NCBI GenBank assembly: GCA_947461205.1
Contig: CANHJG010000014.1
Coordinates: 1-60,468, forward strand
Length of the DNA: 60,468 nucleotides
From: Opitutia bacterium
GTDB lineage: Bacteria > Verrucomicrobiota > Verrucomicrobiia > Opitutales > Opitutaceae
Direction of reading: 5' to 3'
Positions within the stretch are counted from its first letter, which is position 1. Each line of letters opens with the position of its first letter. Under the pieces are notes generated by a model. The model was not told the origin of the DNA and searched no databases. It saw nothing but the letters and a program-made list of their open reading frames with translations. This document shows positions 8,940 to 19,100 of the stretch, in pieces. Both the position numbers and the translations under genes were made by a program.

Positions 8940-9326
8940 CTATCGTTTCACCACCGCGACACACTCGATCTCGAACTGCAACGATGCTGGCAGGCAGCTT
9001 GTAATCGTCGTCCGGGCCGGAAACGGCACGGAGAAATATTCCCGATAGAGCTCGTTGTAACGGCCGAGATTCTCCGGATCGCGCACATAGTTACGTGTCT
9101 GCACGACGCACGTCAGATCGGCTCCCGCGGTTTCGAGCACCTTGCGCAGATTCTCGACTGAGCGTCGAAATTCCCCCTCGAAGGTATCGCTTACGATTTG
9201 CCCGGCGGCATCGACTGAAGCCTGCCCGGACACGAAGATCAGTTCGCCAACGCGCACGGCCGGGCTGAACGGCAGATGCGAAACCGGGGTGTCGGGATTA
9301 CGAGGGTAGGAGACAATTGGATTCAT
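8940..9326 (-). CDS. RidA family (YjgF/YER057c/UK114) protein
   Basis: 128 residues, the normal size for the trimeric RidA fold. The family signature is visible: an N-terminal substrate pocket (SHLPFSPAVRVGELIFVSGQ), the central EFRRSVENLRKVLETAGA helix and the C-terminal SLQFEIECVAVVK strand. An Arg is present in the VVQTRNYVRD segment. RidA proteins hydrolyse reactive enamines and imines released by PLP enzymes, which suits the aminotransferase and threonine-synthase-like genes nearby. The start chosen overlaps the stop of the upstream peptidase gene by ATGA; a longer frame to 9419 would run into that gene. It is the last gene of the minus-strand run. Confidence 0.9.
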   Translation of the reverse strand: MNPIVSYPRNPDTPVSHLPFSPAVRVGELIFVSGQASVDAAGQIVSDTFEGEFRRSVENLRKVLETAGADLTCVVQTRNYVRDPENLGRYNELYREYFSVPFPARTTITSCLPASLQFEIECVAVVKR

Positions 9327-10837
9327 GAGAAAGTGCAGGAAAACGTCGTGGCGGTGTCCAGCGGCCAAACCGGCCGAAGCAGCCGGCACCACGTAAACTG
9401 GCCGAGGCTGCTCGAACACGGTCCGCGCGTGTCGACGTAGTGCGAGGCCCGCGCGATCGGATCGTAAGCGCGTTTGTGCGCAACCGCGGCCTTCACCCCG
9501 ATCACGGCAAAGTCGCTCGGCTCCAGCCCTTGGCTGCGCAACTGCCCGAGATCAAACGGCGGCGTTTTCCGGCTCGTGAGCAAAATCGTCACTCCCGCAC
9601 TGCGCACCACCGCACAGGGCCCCATTTCAAAATGCGCCCCGACCATCGAGGCGAGATGGCTCTGTTTGTCCTCGAGTTCGAACCCTCCCCCGCTCCGCGA
9701 CACGAGCGTCGCCGCCAGCGACACCGGACCTTCGTCGAGCCGCGAACCCCGTCCGCCGACCGCCATCTCCCGCGTCGCGCCAATCGCGAGATCGGCCAAC
9801 GCCGCGACAGCCACGGGATCATTGATCACGACGAGACTGTTCGCCACGCGGTGCACGACCAGGGCGCGCAAAATCCCCGTGCAGTCGCCAGGCGCACCAG
9901 CCCCGATGTTGTCGGCCGGCTCCACGAGGAGAACCGGCCCGGGCTGCACAGCTTCGGCGGCGATCCGCGCCACCACCTCGTCCACACCCGGATAACGCAC
10001 ATCCCCGCGCTCCCGCAGCGACCACGCGAGCTGCGCCCCCACGAGCAACCAGCCGTGCGCCGCTTCCGGCGCCGCCAGCGTCACGAGGCTCAGCGAAACG
10101 CCCGTGTCCGGCGTGTCGGCAAACGAAAACCCCGCCGCCACATTACACGCCCAAACGTCCGGTTGGGTCGCCTCCAAGTTGTGCGCGTAGAGTTCGAGCG
10201 AGAGCATCGGATCGACGGCCGTGCCCGTTCCCGGCGGCGCCCAGATAATCGGCGGCCGGCCCCACACCATGTGCGGCACCCGGCGTTCGCGCAGGCAGCG
10301 CCCGAGCAGGGCCGTGCCGCGCCGCGCGGCGTCTTTCGCGTCGATATGCGGATTCTCCCGATACATCACGAGGCCATTGGCCAGCGCGCACATCTTGGCG
10401 GAAACGTTGGCGTGCAAATCCAACACTCCAAAAATCGGCACCGTGTCCGCTCCGGGCAGCAACCGAAGGCGGGCCAGCAACTCGCCTTCCGCATCGGCGA
10501 ACGATTCCGTCACCATCGCTCCGTGCAAAACCAGGAAGACTCCGTCCACGCCCGCCGCGAATGCCGGTCGCGCGCGCGCTTCAAATTCCGTCCAAAACGC
10601 CTCAAACGCCGCATCCGCCACCGTACCACTCGGGGTCGCCCGCGCGTCGATCGTGGGAATGACCTTGAACCCCTGCTCCGCGGCCTCCTCAAGGAACCCG
10701 TCCGTCGGCGAACCGTCGCCGCGCTTCCGCCCCACGGCCTCGTCCACGACGACATCGAAATCATCCCAGCACGTCACCTGATCCACGAACGTGTGCGTCT
10801 CGTGGAAAAAACCGGCGGTCAGAATTCGATAGGCCAT
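9323..10837 (-). CDS. M81 family metallopeptidase (MlrC-like)
   Basis: 504 residues. MlrC peptidases are zinc enzymes first described in microcystin-LR degradation; homologues in catabolic clusters probably open amide bonds of small substrates. The zinc ligands can be placed as D140 and H142 (VLDLHANVS) and H164 (ENPHIDA), with the same 2- and 22-residue spacing as in characterised MlrC. The N-terminal GFFHETHTF and the C-terminal MlrC domain (GAGAPGDCTGILRAL, then the SDFAVIGVKAAVAHKRAYDP region) are both present. The start at 10837 is 2 bp from the aminotransferase stop, and the stop overlaps ridA. The peptide or amide substrate is not predictable from the sequence. Confidence 0.87.
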   Translation of the reverse strand: MAYRILTAGFFHETHTFVDQVTCWDDFDVVVDEAVGRKRGDGSPTDGFLEEAAEQGFKVIPTIDARATPSGTVADAAFEAFWTEFEARARPAFAAGVDGVFLVLHGAMVTESFADAEGELLARLRLLPGADTVPIFGVLDLHANVSAKMCALANGLVMYRENPHIDAKDAARRGTALLGRCLRERRVPHMVWGRPPIIWAPPGTGTAVDPMLSLELYAHNLEATQPDVWACNVAAGFSFADTPDTGVSLSLVTLAAPEAAHGWLLVGAQLAWSLRERGDVRYPGVDEVVARIAAEAVQPGPVLLVEPADNIGAGAPGDCTGILRALVVHRVANSLVVINDPVAVAALADLAIGATREMAVGGRGSRLDEGPVSLAATLVSRSGGGFELEDKQSHLASMVGAHFEMGPCAVVRSAGVTILLTSRKTPPFDLGQLRSQGLEPSDFAVIGVKAAVAHKRAYDPIARASHYVDTRGPCSSSLGQFTWCRLLRPVWPLDTATTFSCTFS

Positions 10838-10839
10838 CG

Positions 10840-12183
10840 TCAGGTGGCGGGTTTCCAACCGGCGGCGTGTCGCGCGATCGCCCGGCGGGAGCGGACGAGC
10901 GCTTCCGTCACGTCGGCTTCGGTGTGGGTTGTGCTGATCGACCAGATACCGCGCTCGATGGCGCGCACGCCTTCCTCGAGCAGGCACCGGCGCAGGTGGG
11001 CCCAACGCGGTGCGTCGTGTCGCTGCACATAGTCGCGATAGTCGCGGATCAGGCCCTCGCCCGCTCCCGGTTTCAGCATCACCGCATGGAAGATCAGGCC
11101 GGGCCCTTGCGGCCGGAGTGCCACGTCGTGCTCGCGGGCTAGCGCAGCCAGACCGGTCATCAGCCGTTGGCCGAGCGCCTGCGTCGCGGCGGGAAACTCC
11201 GGACCCTGCGCCCGCACCTGGTCTAGACACCACTTGCTCGCCGCAAGGCAGAGAGGGTTGGCATTGAGCGTGCCGGCATGCACGATTTCGCCGGAAAGAA
11301 TCTTGGCCATCGCCGCGCGCGTGCCCGCTAGCGCGGCAAACGGGGTGCCTCCACCGATGGCCTTGCCGAGGATGGTCAGGTCGGCCCGAAAGCCATAGAA
11401 ACCCTGCGCACTCGCGGCGCCAAACCGGAAGCCGGTGATCGTTTCATCAGAAATCATCAGCATGCCGTCGCGATCGCAGAGCTCACGGATGGTCGCGAGT
11501 TGGCCGGCGACGGGTTCGAGGCAGCAGGTGTTGCAGAGCACGGGCTCAAACACGATCGCGGCGATCTGGCCGCGGTATTCGTCGACCTTCCGACGGAGGT
11601 GCGCGGGGTCGTTCCAACGCACCACGACGAACTGGTCGAGCACTTCGGGAATTACCCCTTTGCTCGGATGAAGGCGCGCGGGCGACTCGTCGTCCCCCCA
11701 CGCAGCCGGCGGGTTCGCAAAACCGACCAACCCTTCATCGGCCCAGCCATGGTAGTGGCCCTCGAATTTCAGGATAAGCTTCCGTCCCGTGTGGGCCCGC
11801 GCCAGACGGAACGCCGCCAGCACGACCTCGGTGGCCGAGTTGTTGAACCGCACGAGTTCCGCAGACGGCAGCATGCTTTGCACGCGCTCGGCGACCTCGA
11901 TTTCGAGTTCGCTCTGCGCCGCCCAATGCGTGCCGAGCTTCGCCTGCGCGCCGATCGCCTCCGCCATCCCGGCCGGAGCGTGCCCGTAAAGCAAGGCTCC
12001 CTGCCCGAGCTGGAAGTCGAGGTAGTGGTTGCCGTCAACGTCCCAGAGATTCGGGCCGCTGCCCCGCGCAAAATAGAGCGGTACGGGCGCCTCCATTTTT
12101 CGGATGCCGCTGTTCACGCCGGCGGCGATGCTGTTTTGGGCCCGCTGAAAGAGCTCCTGGGATTTGGCGAAGGTGTAGGGCAT
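10840..12183 (-). CDS. class-III PLP aminotransferase (glutamate-1-semialdehyde aminomutase-like)
   Basis: A 447-residue cytoplasmic PLP enzyme of fold type I. PLP-binding landmarks are the phosphate-binding NNSATEV (114-120), EGHYHGW (141-147), the D246-E247 pair in SDETITGFRFG, and Schiff-base lysine K274 in LGKAIGGGTPF. The sequence is closest to glutamate-1-semialdehyde aminomutase-like and amino-sugar aminotransferases. It is probably not HemL, because it sits in a catabolic run between a secreted TIM-barrel protein and a peptidase. The long upstream frame to 12327 is rejected because it overlaps the preceding gene. The likely role is removal or transfer of an amino group on a substrate-derived aldehyde or keto compound; RidA downstream would deal with imine by-products. 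Confidence 0.87.
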   Translation of the reverse strand: MPYTFAKSQELFQRAQNSIAAGVNSGIRKMEAPVPLYFARGSGPNLWDVDGNHYLDFQLGQGALLYGHAPAGMAEAIGAQAKLGTHWAAQSELEIEVAERVQSMLPSAELVRFNNSATEVVLAAFRLARAHTGRKLILKFEGHYHGWADEGLVGFANPPAAWGDDESPARLHPSKGVIPEVLDQFVVVRWNDPAHLRRKVDEYRGQIAAIVFEPVLCNTCCLEPVAGQLATIRELCDRDGMLMISDETITGFRFGAASAQGFYGFRADLTILGKAIGGGTPFAALAGTRAAMAKILSGEIVHAGTLNANPLCLAASKWCLDQVRAQGPEFPAATQALGQRLMTGLAALAREHDVALRPQGPGLIFHAVMLKPGAGEGLIRDYRDYVQRHDAPRWAHLRRCLLEEGVRAIERGIWSISTTHTEADVTEALVRSRRAIARHAAGWKPAT

Positions 12184-12199
12184 GACAAAAATTCGGCGG

Positions 12200-13897
12200 T
12201 TAACGGACCGGGACGCGGTTCCAGATTTTCTCGAGATCGTTTTGGTAGTCGTAGCGCACTTCGAGGTCCGTGACTTCGACCGGCTTGCTCGCGCCGGCGA
12301 CCGTGAGCGCAAATTCGTTGGCCCCACGCACCGGCCTCAGCCCCGCCGTGAGCGCCACGTGGAGATATTCTTCCGCTTGGTCGGGCTGACGCGGCGGAGT
12401 TTTCACGAGTTGTTTCGTGACCACGCGCACACCGCTTGTCGGCGGACCGTCGAACAGCGGTTTCCCATTCAGCGCGATCGCGACCGTCGCGCCCTCCGGC
12501 ACCGCCCGCAGCCCCACTCGCAGTTCACACGCCTGCAAAGGAAACGGGCCCGCCGAAAGATTTTCCGCGATCGAGAGCACGATCCGTGACGTGACACCCG
12601 GCGCGAGCTTCGTCGGCAGTTGTTTCCCGTAAGCGTAGGATCCGGGACCGTCGAAATAGTTGCTCTTGGTCACCGCATAAACGGCGGACTGACCGCGCAG
12701 ATTCTCAGTCCGCGCGAGATCGCGAAACACGTGATAGAGGCGGTCGTCGTGCGGGCGCTCGGCGCCGAAGGCGTTGTAGAAATTAAAAAGATAAAAGCCG
12801 TCGGCGCCCATCGCGCGATAGTTCGCCGCCGCGCCGCGAATCTCTTCCAGCGTGCCGTTGCGGCCGACCGCGGTGCCGGCATAGCGGTTCTCTCCCGCGG
12901 CTGGAAACGGCAACCGCCACGCGGTGCGCGGATAGAGCGAGGCATGGACCCGCACGCCGTGCTGCTTCCCGAGCGCGACGAGGTCGGCGATCGGCATGTC
13001 GCCTGCGAGCGTCATGATCTGCGCCGGGGAAACGAGATCGACGAGGCCCTCGCGCATCCAGCGCTCCACTTCGAGGCCGGCCGTGGTGCAATCCGTGACC
13101 GACGGCGGCACGCGCACAAAAAGATACATCGATCGTTTCTCGCTCACGGCGAGTTCGTCGAGCCGCGCACGCACACGGCGCACCAGTTCGGTGATGAGCG
13201 GCGCACCGACCGTCGCCTTGCCCTTGGGGAAGAAGACTTGGAAGCGGTTGAAATCCAGTTCGAAGCCGTCGACGAGCTCGCGGTTGCGCGCGAGCGCCTC
13301 GAACACGGTGTCCAGCCGAAGCTGCCGAACCGCGGCGTGGGTGTAGTCCAACAAATTCCCGTAGGCGGCCTGAAACGCCAAGGGCGATTCCTTGATCGTA
13401 TATTCGTGGCGATGCTTGAACCAAAACTCGCTCGTCATCGCATGCGCGTCGGGATTCGCCATGAAATGCGCGTCGTTCATGCGCAGACTCGGGATGAAAC
13501 GCAGCCCGAGCTGCTTCGCCGTCTCGCCCGCCGTGCGCACGGCGTCGGCGCCTTGCGCGAGGCACACGCGCGCATTCTCCATGCGTTTCTCCATCAGCGA
13601 TCCGGGTTTCTCATCGGGCGACTTCCGCCAGCCCACCCGGCTCGCGACCTCGGTGTTGTAGTAGAGCAGATCGCCGCCCATGCCGATACAGTAGACAAAC
13701 GTCTTCACCGGTGTATCGGCGAGCGCGCTGACGTTGAGCCGGAGAAATTCCTCCGCTTTCGCACGGTCCGGCACCACAAACGCGAGATCGGCATCGTCGT
13801 TGAACACCACGCCGAAATCCGGTCGCACGCGGGGGGTTGCAGTCGCGGCGGCGCAAAGCAAAAAACCAACTATGAAGCCAACGAGCGTTTTTTTCAT
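12200..13897 (-). CDS. secreted glycoside-hydrolase-like TIM-barrel protein
   Basis: 565 residues with a clear Sec signal peptide (MKKTLVGFIVGFLLCAAATA). The body looks like a (beta/alpha)8 glycosyl-hydrolase-like domain to about residue 400: DGFELDFNRF near 210 carries candidate acidic residues, followed by MYLFVRVPPSV, GLVDLVSPAQIM and the MGADGFYLFNFYNAFG strand. A C-terminal beta domain of about 130 residues has a binding-domain-like composition. This combination occurs in uncharacterised secreted proteins of the PVC group; no CAZy family can be assigned by eye. The ATG overlaps the stop of the upstream sialidase gene by ATGA. It is 16 bp from the aminotransferase. Location is periplasm or outside the cell. 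Confidence 0.7.
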   Translation of the reverse strand: MKKTLVGFIVGFLLCAAATATPRVRPDFGVVFNDDADLAFVVPDRAKAEEFLRLNVSALADTPVKTFVYCIGMGGDLLYYNTEVASRVGWRKSPDEKPGSLMEKRMENARVCLAQGADAVRTAGETAKQLGLRFIPSLRMNDAHFMANPDAHAMTSEFWFKHRHEYTIKESPLAFQAAYGNLLDYTHAAVRQLRLDTVFEALARNRELVDGFELDFNRFQVFFPKGKATVGAPLITELVRRVRARLDELAVSEKRSMYLFVRVPPSVTDCTTAGLEVERWMREGLVDLVSPAQIMTLAGDMPIADLVALGKQHGVRVHASLYPRTAWRLPFPAAGENRYAGTAVGRNGTLEEIRGAAANYRAMGADGFYLFNFYNAFGAERPHDDRLYHVFRDLARTENLRGQSAVYAVTKSNYFDGPGSYAYGKQLPTKLAPGVTSRIVLSIAENLSAGPFPLQACELRVGLRAVPEGATVAIALNGKPLFDGPPTSGVRVVTKQLVKTPPRQPDQAEEYLHVALTAGLRPVRGANEFALTVAGASKPVEVTDLEVRYDYQNDLEKIWNRVPVR

Positions 13898-16125
13898 CGC
13901 GGGACTTGGGCGGAAAGTTGACCGATCGTAACCTGCCCGGTGTCGGCATCGGCACGAAATTCGACCCGAAGGTAATTCACGCCGAACTCCGCGCGCCGCA
14001 TCGCCGCGACTCGCACCGGCGTCTTACCGTCGACGCTGACGAGCACTTCGCCAGCTTGCGCTGCGCGGCTCCACATGAGCGTGAGATCGTGCGCGCGACC
14101 GTCGGCGGGTAATCCGATCTTCGCCGCCTCCAGCGTGAACACGGCGTGTTCCGCCGCGTGCTTGTCGTCGATGCGGTTGAAATGATCATTGAGACTCAGG
14201 CGGACGGCCTTGCCCTGCGCAGGGATTAGAATTTTCGCCCGCAACTCGCCCTCCGCAGAAATGGGAAAATTCCAGAGCGCCCCGCAGAGCCCGGTCGCCT
14301 TCAGCGGAATCGCCACGGCGCGCGCGCCGCCCTCGACCGTTTCCACGCGCAGGCCTTCATCGCCGTATTGGGTCCACGCGGCAGGCCCGCTCGCGAGTTC
14401 GTCGCGCACCGCGCGCTCCTCGAGCCAACGCGGATCGAAGGTCACGATCGCCCGCTTGCCTTGACCCTGCCCGCTGACGACGACGACCTTGCCGTCGAGC
14501 GTTTCGGCGAGGGTCGGATAAGCCGTGCCGCGATCACCGCCGCTGACCCCATCCGTTTCATGAAGTATCTCGCGGAAACCCCGCCACGTTTTTCCTTCGT
14601 CGGCGCTGATGGCAGCGTGGAGCACCTCGCGACCGCCCATCGCGTAGCTGCGCGGGTCGGTCCAGTTCTGGCACGCGTTCGTCAGCAGCACGATTTTTCC
14701 GTTACGCAGCCGAAGCAGCGCAGCCGGGGAATCCGACGAAATGAACGACGTCCGGTCCAGCGGCGACCAGCGTTCACCGTCGGCGGAAAACGACTGCATC
14801 AGCCGCCCCTGCCGGTCGCGCACGAGCATCCAGACGCGCCCGTCGCGGAGTTCGAGCAGCACGGGCTCGACCGCGCCATAACGCGTGGCGTTGGGGGCTT
14901 TGAGTTCGAGCGAAAGCACGTCGGGGGATTGCCGCCAAGTCGCGCCCTGATCGTCGGAGAAATACACAAAGCTGTCATTCCATCCGAAATCCGGTCCTGA
15001 CTTCGGTGGCTGCTCCCGCGCGGGAATCGCTCGTCCCACGGCGAGCACGAGCCGGCCGCTGCGGGCGAGTTGGATAAAGCCGCGGATCGACCCGATGTAG
15101 CCCGGCACGATCCGCTGCGGGGCCGACCACGCCGTCGCACCCGCGGCAAGTTTGCTATGGTAGACTTCGTAGAGCCGCCCGCGGTAGCCGCCCAGGCCTT
15201 CGCCGAACACATGCACGGCGGCGTGGCGCGCGCCATCGGACGCCGCGAGCACTTGCAACGCGTAGTAGGCGCGCCCCGGCAGCGTGAACGCCACCTGCGG
15301 CTCCGACCACGTGAGCCCGCCGTCGCGCGAGCGCTGCACGGTGATCGAATCGCTCGCGGGCTTGGTGACCGAATAGGTTTCCAGCGAGCCATCGGCGAGG
15401 CGAACGATCGCACTTTCGTTCGTGAGCGCACCGCGCAAGACGACCGGCTCATACACGACGGCGGAGCTGGCCGGCGCGCGACGCAGCTGCATGCCAAACG
15501 GATTGCCGAACGGTTTGGCGGCGAGCCGCGACGTCGCGAAAACACCGGTGGCCACCAACGTGTAGAGCCGCACTGTGCCGGCGCCGGGATCGAGCCCGAG
15601 CGCACCCAAGGCCGCCGCACTGCACGCCCCGCGGTGTACGACCGCGCCGTCGGCCAAAATCGTGAGACCCTCGCCTTTGCGTTCCACCACGAGAGCGAAA
15701 CTCTTCCCGGCCTTGATCGCGGGCGCGGCGATTTCAAGCGGGGCGTCGCCCGCGCGGAAAAATCGGCCGCGCAGCTTCCACCCTTTCGCGCCGGCCGCGA
15801 AGACGAGCTCACTGTCGCCGCCCAGGACGAGTGCCGCTTCGCGGTTCGCCGCGGGCAAACTGAGCTCCAGCTCGATCCGAAAATCACCCGCGTCGGGCGC
15901 GACCTCGGTCAACAACCGGTGACCGCGACCCGCGCCCGCGAGAAATCCGCCTTGGTCGGCCTCCCAAGCGTGACCGGTGTAGCGGACGCGCGGCTTCGTC
16001 TGGTTCTCGGCGTTGGCGACGAAGGTGATCGTTTGCGACGCGCCCTGCGCCGTCGCCCCGCCCGCCACCGCGCTCCACCCGGCCAACCAAAAACAAACGC
16101 GGAGTCGGAAGATCGAGGGGGTCAT
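13894..16125 (-). CDS. secreted BNR-repeat sialidase-like protein with N-terminal laminin-G-like domain
   Basis: 743 residues with an N-terminal signal peptide (cleavage after about residue 27, GGATAQG). Residues about 30-205 look like a concanavalin/laminin-G-type jelly roll. Residues about 220-590 are a six-bladed sialidase propeller with Asp-box copies SRDGGLTWS, SDDQGATW and SADEGKTW. The C-terminal 130 residues form another beta domain. The Arg triad motif FRIP of classical sialidases is not seen, so true sialidase activity is uncertain. It may act on another acidic glycan or be a lectin-like or sugar-lyase propeller. It lies 15 bp downstream of the TonB receptor gene and overlaps the next gene by ATGA, so it belongs to the same operon. 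Confidence 0.82.
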   Translation of the reverse strand: MTPSIFRLRVCFWLAGWSAVAGGATAQGASQTITFVANAENQTKPRVRYTGHAWEADQGGFLAGAGRGHRLLTEVAPDAGDFRIELELSLPAANREAALVLGGDSELVFAAGAKGWKLRGRFFRAGDAPLEIAAPAIKAGKSFALVVERKGEGLTILADGAVVHRGACSAAALGALGLDPGAGTVRLYTLVATGVFATSRLAAKPFGNPFGMQLRRAPASSAVVYEPVVLRGALTNESAIVRLADGSLETYSVTKPASDSITVQRSRDGGLTWSEPQVAFTLPGRAYYALQVLAASDGARHAAVHVFGEGLGGYRGRLYEVYHSKLAAGATAWSAPQRIVPGYIGSIRGFIQLARSGRLVLAVGRAIPAREQPPKSGPDFGWNDSFVYFSDDQGATWRQSPDVLSLELKAPNATRYGAVEPVLLELRDGRVWMLVRDRQGRLMQSFSADGERWSPLDRTSFISSDSPAALLRLRNGKIVLLTNACQNWTDPRSYAMGGREVLHAAISADEGKTWRGFREILHETDGVSGGDRGTAYPTLAETLDGKVVVVSGQGQGKRAIVTFDPRWLEERAVRDELASGPAAWTQYGDEGLRVETVEGGARAVAIPLKATGLCGALWNFPISAEGELRAKILIPAQGKAVRLSLNDHFNRIDDKHAAEHAVFTLEAAKIGLPADGRAHDLTLMWSRAAQAGEVLVSVDGKTPVRVAAMRRAEFGVNYLRVEFRADADTGQVTIGQLSAQVPR

Positions 16126-16140
16126 CTCACGGCGACCGTC

Positions 16141-19100
16141 TTAGAATTCGGAGCGAATTCCAAGCGTCACGAGCGTGCCGAAATTCTGGTAGGATTGTGG
16201 ACGCGTCCACGCCGGGGTGTTCGGGCCGGCGCGCTCGGTGCGTTTCTCGATGCCGGTGAAATTGCGGGCACCGCCGTAGACACTAAATTTTTTGGCGAAG
16301 CGATACTCGAAGGACCAGTCCTGCGTGATCTGCGGCGCAACGTAGGAGCGCGTGCCGGCGGGCACGGTCGCGCTCGCCGCCACGGCGGCACCGGTGACTT
16401 TGTAGGCGTAGGAGACGTTCCAGCGCAGCGACAAGGCCCGGCGGATGTAACTGATGCCCCAATTGATGTTTTTATGGGCAAAGGGCGTAAACTCGTCCGC
16501 ACTCTCGCCACTCACGTGCGAAATCGTGGCGTTGGCGTAAGTCGAAAACCCCTTCGCCCACGGGGGCAGGAAGTAGAGCGACTGGCGCCAGCTCGCCTCG
16601 TAGCCTTCGACGGTCGCATTGCCGCCGTTGGCGGTGGAGATGATCTCGTAGTCAAGGTAGTCGTCCGACAGACCGAAGTTCTGCAGCAGTTCAAGCGTCG
16701 CGGGGACGCGGGTATCGATGAAGAAATTCTTGATGTCTTTCTTGAAGAGACTGACCGAGACCGTCGCGCCTTTGATGCCGTAGGTCTCGAAGGAGAGATC
16801 GTAGTTGTCGGCCGTCCATGGACGCAGGCCGCTGTTCACGATCGTCGCCGTGCGCACCGCCGCGCCCGGATCGGCCACGGTGATGCCGGGAATGATATTG
16901 GACAGAGCGGGGCGGCCGATGGTCTTCGCATACGCGAGGCGCGCGACGAGCGAATCGGTGATGTAGTAGGTTCCGTTGATGCTCGGGTAATAGCCCGAGT
17001 AACTGCGGTCGGCGATGACCCCGCGCGTGACGTAGCGGAGCTTGGCTGTCGCGAGCCCATCGGTCGTGACCGGAATCAACCGGCCCGCCGGGTCGCGGAG
17101 GAGATTGCCGTTGGCGTCCTGGCGGTAGGTGGCGCGCAAATCATTCAGCGGGCCCTCACCGTGGTCGTCGGTTTTCTCAAAACGCACGCCGCTCACGAAC
17201 CAGAGCCGGTTGCCGAGCAGCTTGATGTCGTGGCGGACGTAGGCGGCCGAGATGGTCTCTTGAAAGTATCGCGAATTGGTCACGCCGGATTGGTAGGTCG
17301 CGGCATCGTTGGTGGTGAACCACTCGGGACGCGTTTTGTAGAGTTCGTAGAGCTTGGTCGGGCTGACCCACTTCAACTTCAGCGTGTCGTTGAAGAACGA
17401 CTGCGCCGAGAGCGTCTCGTTGATCAGATCGTAGCTGCCCACGAGGCGGCTCACCCCGGCGGGCGGCGCAAAAGTCCACGTCTTCAGCTCCGACGTATTG
17501 TCCTTCCGCTGACGGTTGATGAGCACGCCCGCCTTGAGCGTCATGGGGGACGAAAACGCAAAACTGCGCGAGATGTTCGCCGAGGCGCTCTTCATGTCGC
17601 CGATAATTTCGTTCGGCTGACTCGTGGGGCTGGCCAGCGTGTAGTCTGCCGGATCGTAGGGGTCGACCGCCCGACCGGTACGATCGGTGACGGTGAGCTT
17701 CGGCGCGCGGCGGTTGTAGATGCCGTCAAGGTCATCGGCGCGGACGATCAGCGAAGCCTGTTGCGTGCTGCCGATGGTGCGGAAGAAACCGTGCTCCAGA
17801 TCCTTTCGCTCATCCCAGCTGCGCGAGTAGTTTGCGTTGGCGTCGATCTTGTAGAGTTTGCCGTCGTGCACATAGCGCAGCACCGCGGAGGTCGTGCCGC
17901 GGGTGCGGTCGCCGTAGGTCACGTTCTGCCGAAGGATGTCGTTGCCGGCCGCCGCGCCCTGCGTAAACGTCGGGCCTCCCGTGTTACCGGCCCCCCACGC
18001 CACGGTGTAAATATTCTGGCGGGTGGGCGTGTTGATCTGCACGTGCTCTAGGTTGAGGCGCAGGGAATTCTCCCGGTTGATGCGCCAGTCGAAGGTCGTC
18101 GAGGCGAGCTGGCGCTCGGTGGTCTGGAGGACATTTTGCTCGGTCGAGGTCGTCTGCACGCCGCGGAAAAGGTCCCACGTCGGGGAATCGTAATCCATGT
18201 CGTAGACGCGGGTGAGCTGGCTCAGGTTGACCGTAAACGCGAAATTTTGGTTCACCGGGTGCGAATAGTTGATGTCGAGACCGGGCTGGATCGCGCGGGC
18301 CTTCGAGTGCGAATCGCTGCCGACCCGATCGCTCAGGCCGGGCGGCTGGAGGCGATTGTCGGAGTTGTAGGCGCCGTAGGTGTTGATTTTGAGCACGCGG
18401 CGTTTGGCGCTGAAACCGCTCTTGCCGATCACATTCACGGTGCCGCCGACGGCGTTCGCCGGCCGATCGGGCGTGGGGACCTTGGTGATTTCGATGCGGT
18501 CGACGCTGCCGGAGGAACTCGCCGCGAGATCAAACGTGCGGTCGGCCGAGGGCGACGAGACTTCCGCGCCGTCGATCATGAAAACGATGCCGCTGCCGGG
18601 CAGTCCGCGGATCGACGCGCTCGCCGCCGTTTGGGGTCCGCTCACGATGGAGAGGCCGGGCGTGTATTTCAGGTATTCGCCGATGTTGCCGTCGCCGAGG
18701 TCACCGATCTCATCGAGCACGATCACGTTTTTGATATTCGGCGACATTTTTTGCTCATTCACCGCGGCGGCCGCCGCGCTGAGGGCCGTCGACTCAACAA
18801 CAAAACTTTCCAGTTTCACCGTGCTCTTGTCATCCAGCGTGGTCTGGTCGCGCGGAATCGAGAGTTCGAAATCTTGGCGCGCAGTAGTCGCGGCCGCGAC
18901 GTTCACTCGCGCGGTCTTCGTCTCCATCCCCGCATAGGTCACACGCAACTGCACAGGACCGGCCGGAACGTTGGTGAACCGGTAGAGACCGTTGGCGTCC
19001 GTGAGCACTTCGATCCGCGTGCCCTCGATCACGACGCGCGCATTATTGAGAAACGCACCATTGCCCGTGCCCAGCACGCTACCCTCGATGGTGCCGGTGG

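Noticed and set aside
10840-12183. hemL (glutamate-1-semialdehyde aminomutase of heme synthesis)
   Set aside because: Motifs are class III in general, but the position in a catabolic run and departures such as NNSATE in place of NSGTEA argue against a housekeeping role.
15070-18051. 993-codon open frame on the plus strand
   Set aside because: Antisense to the sialidase-like and TonB receptor genes; Arg/Gly-rich without any domain.
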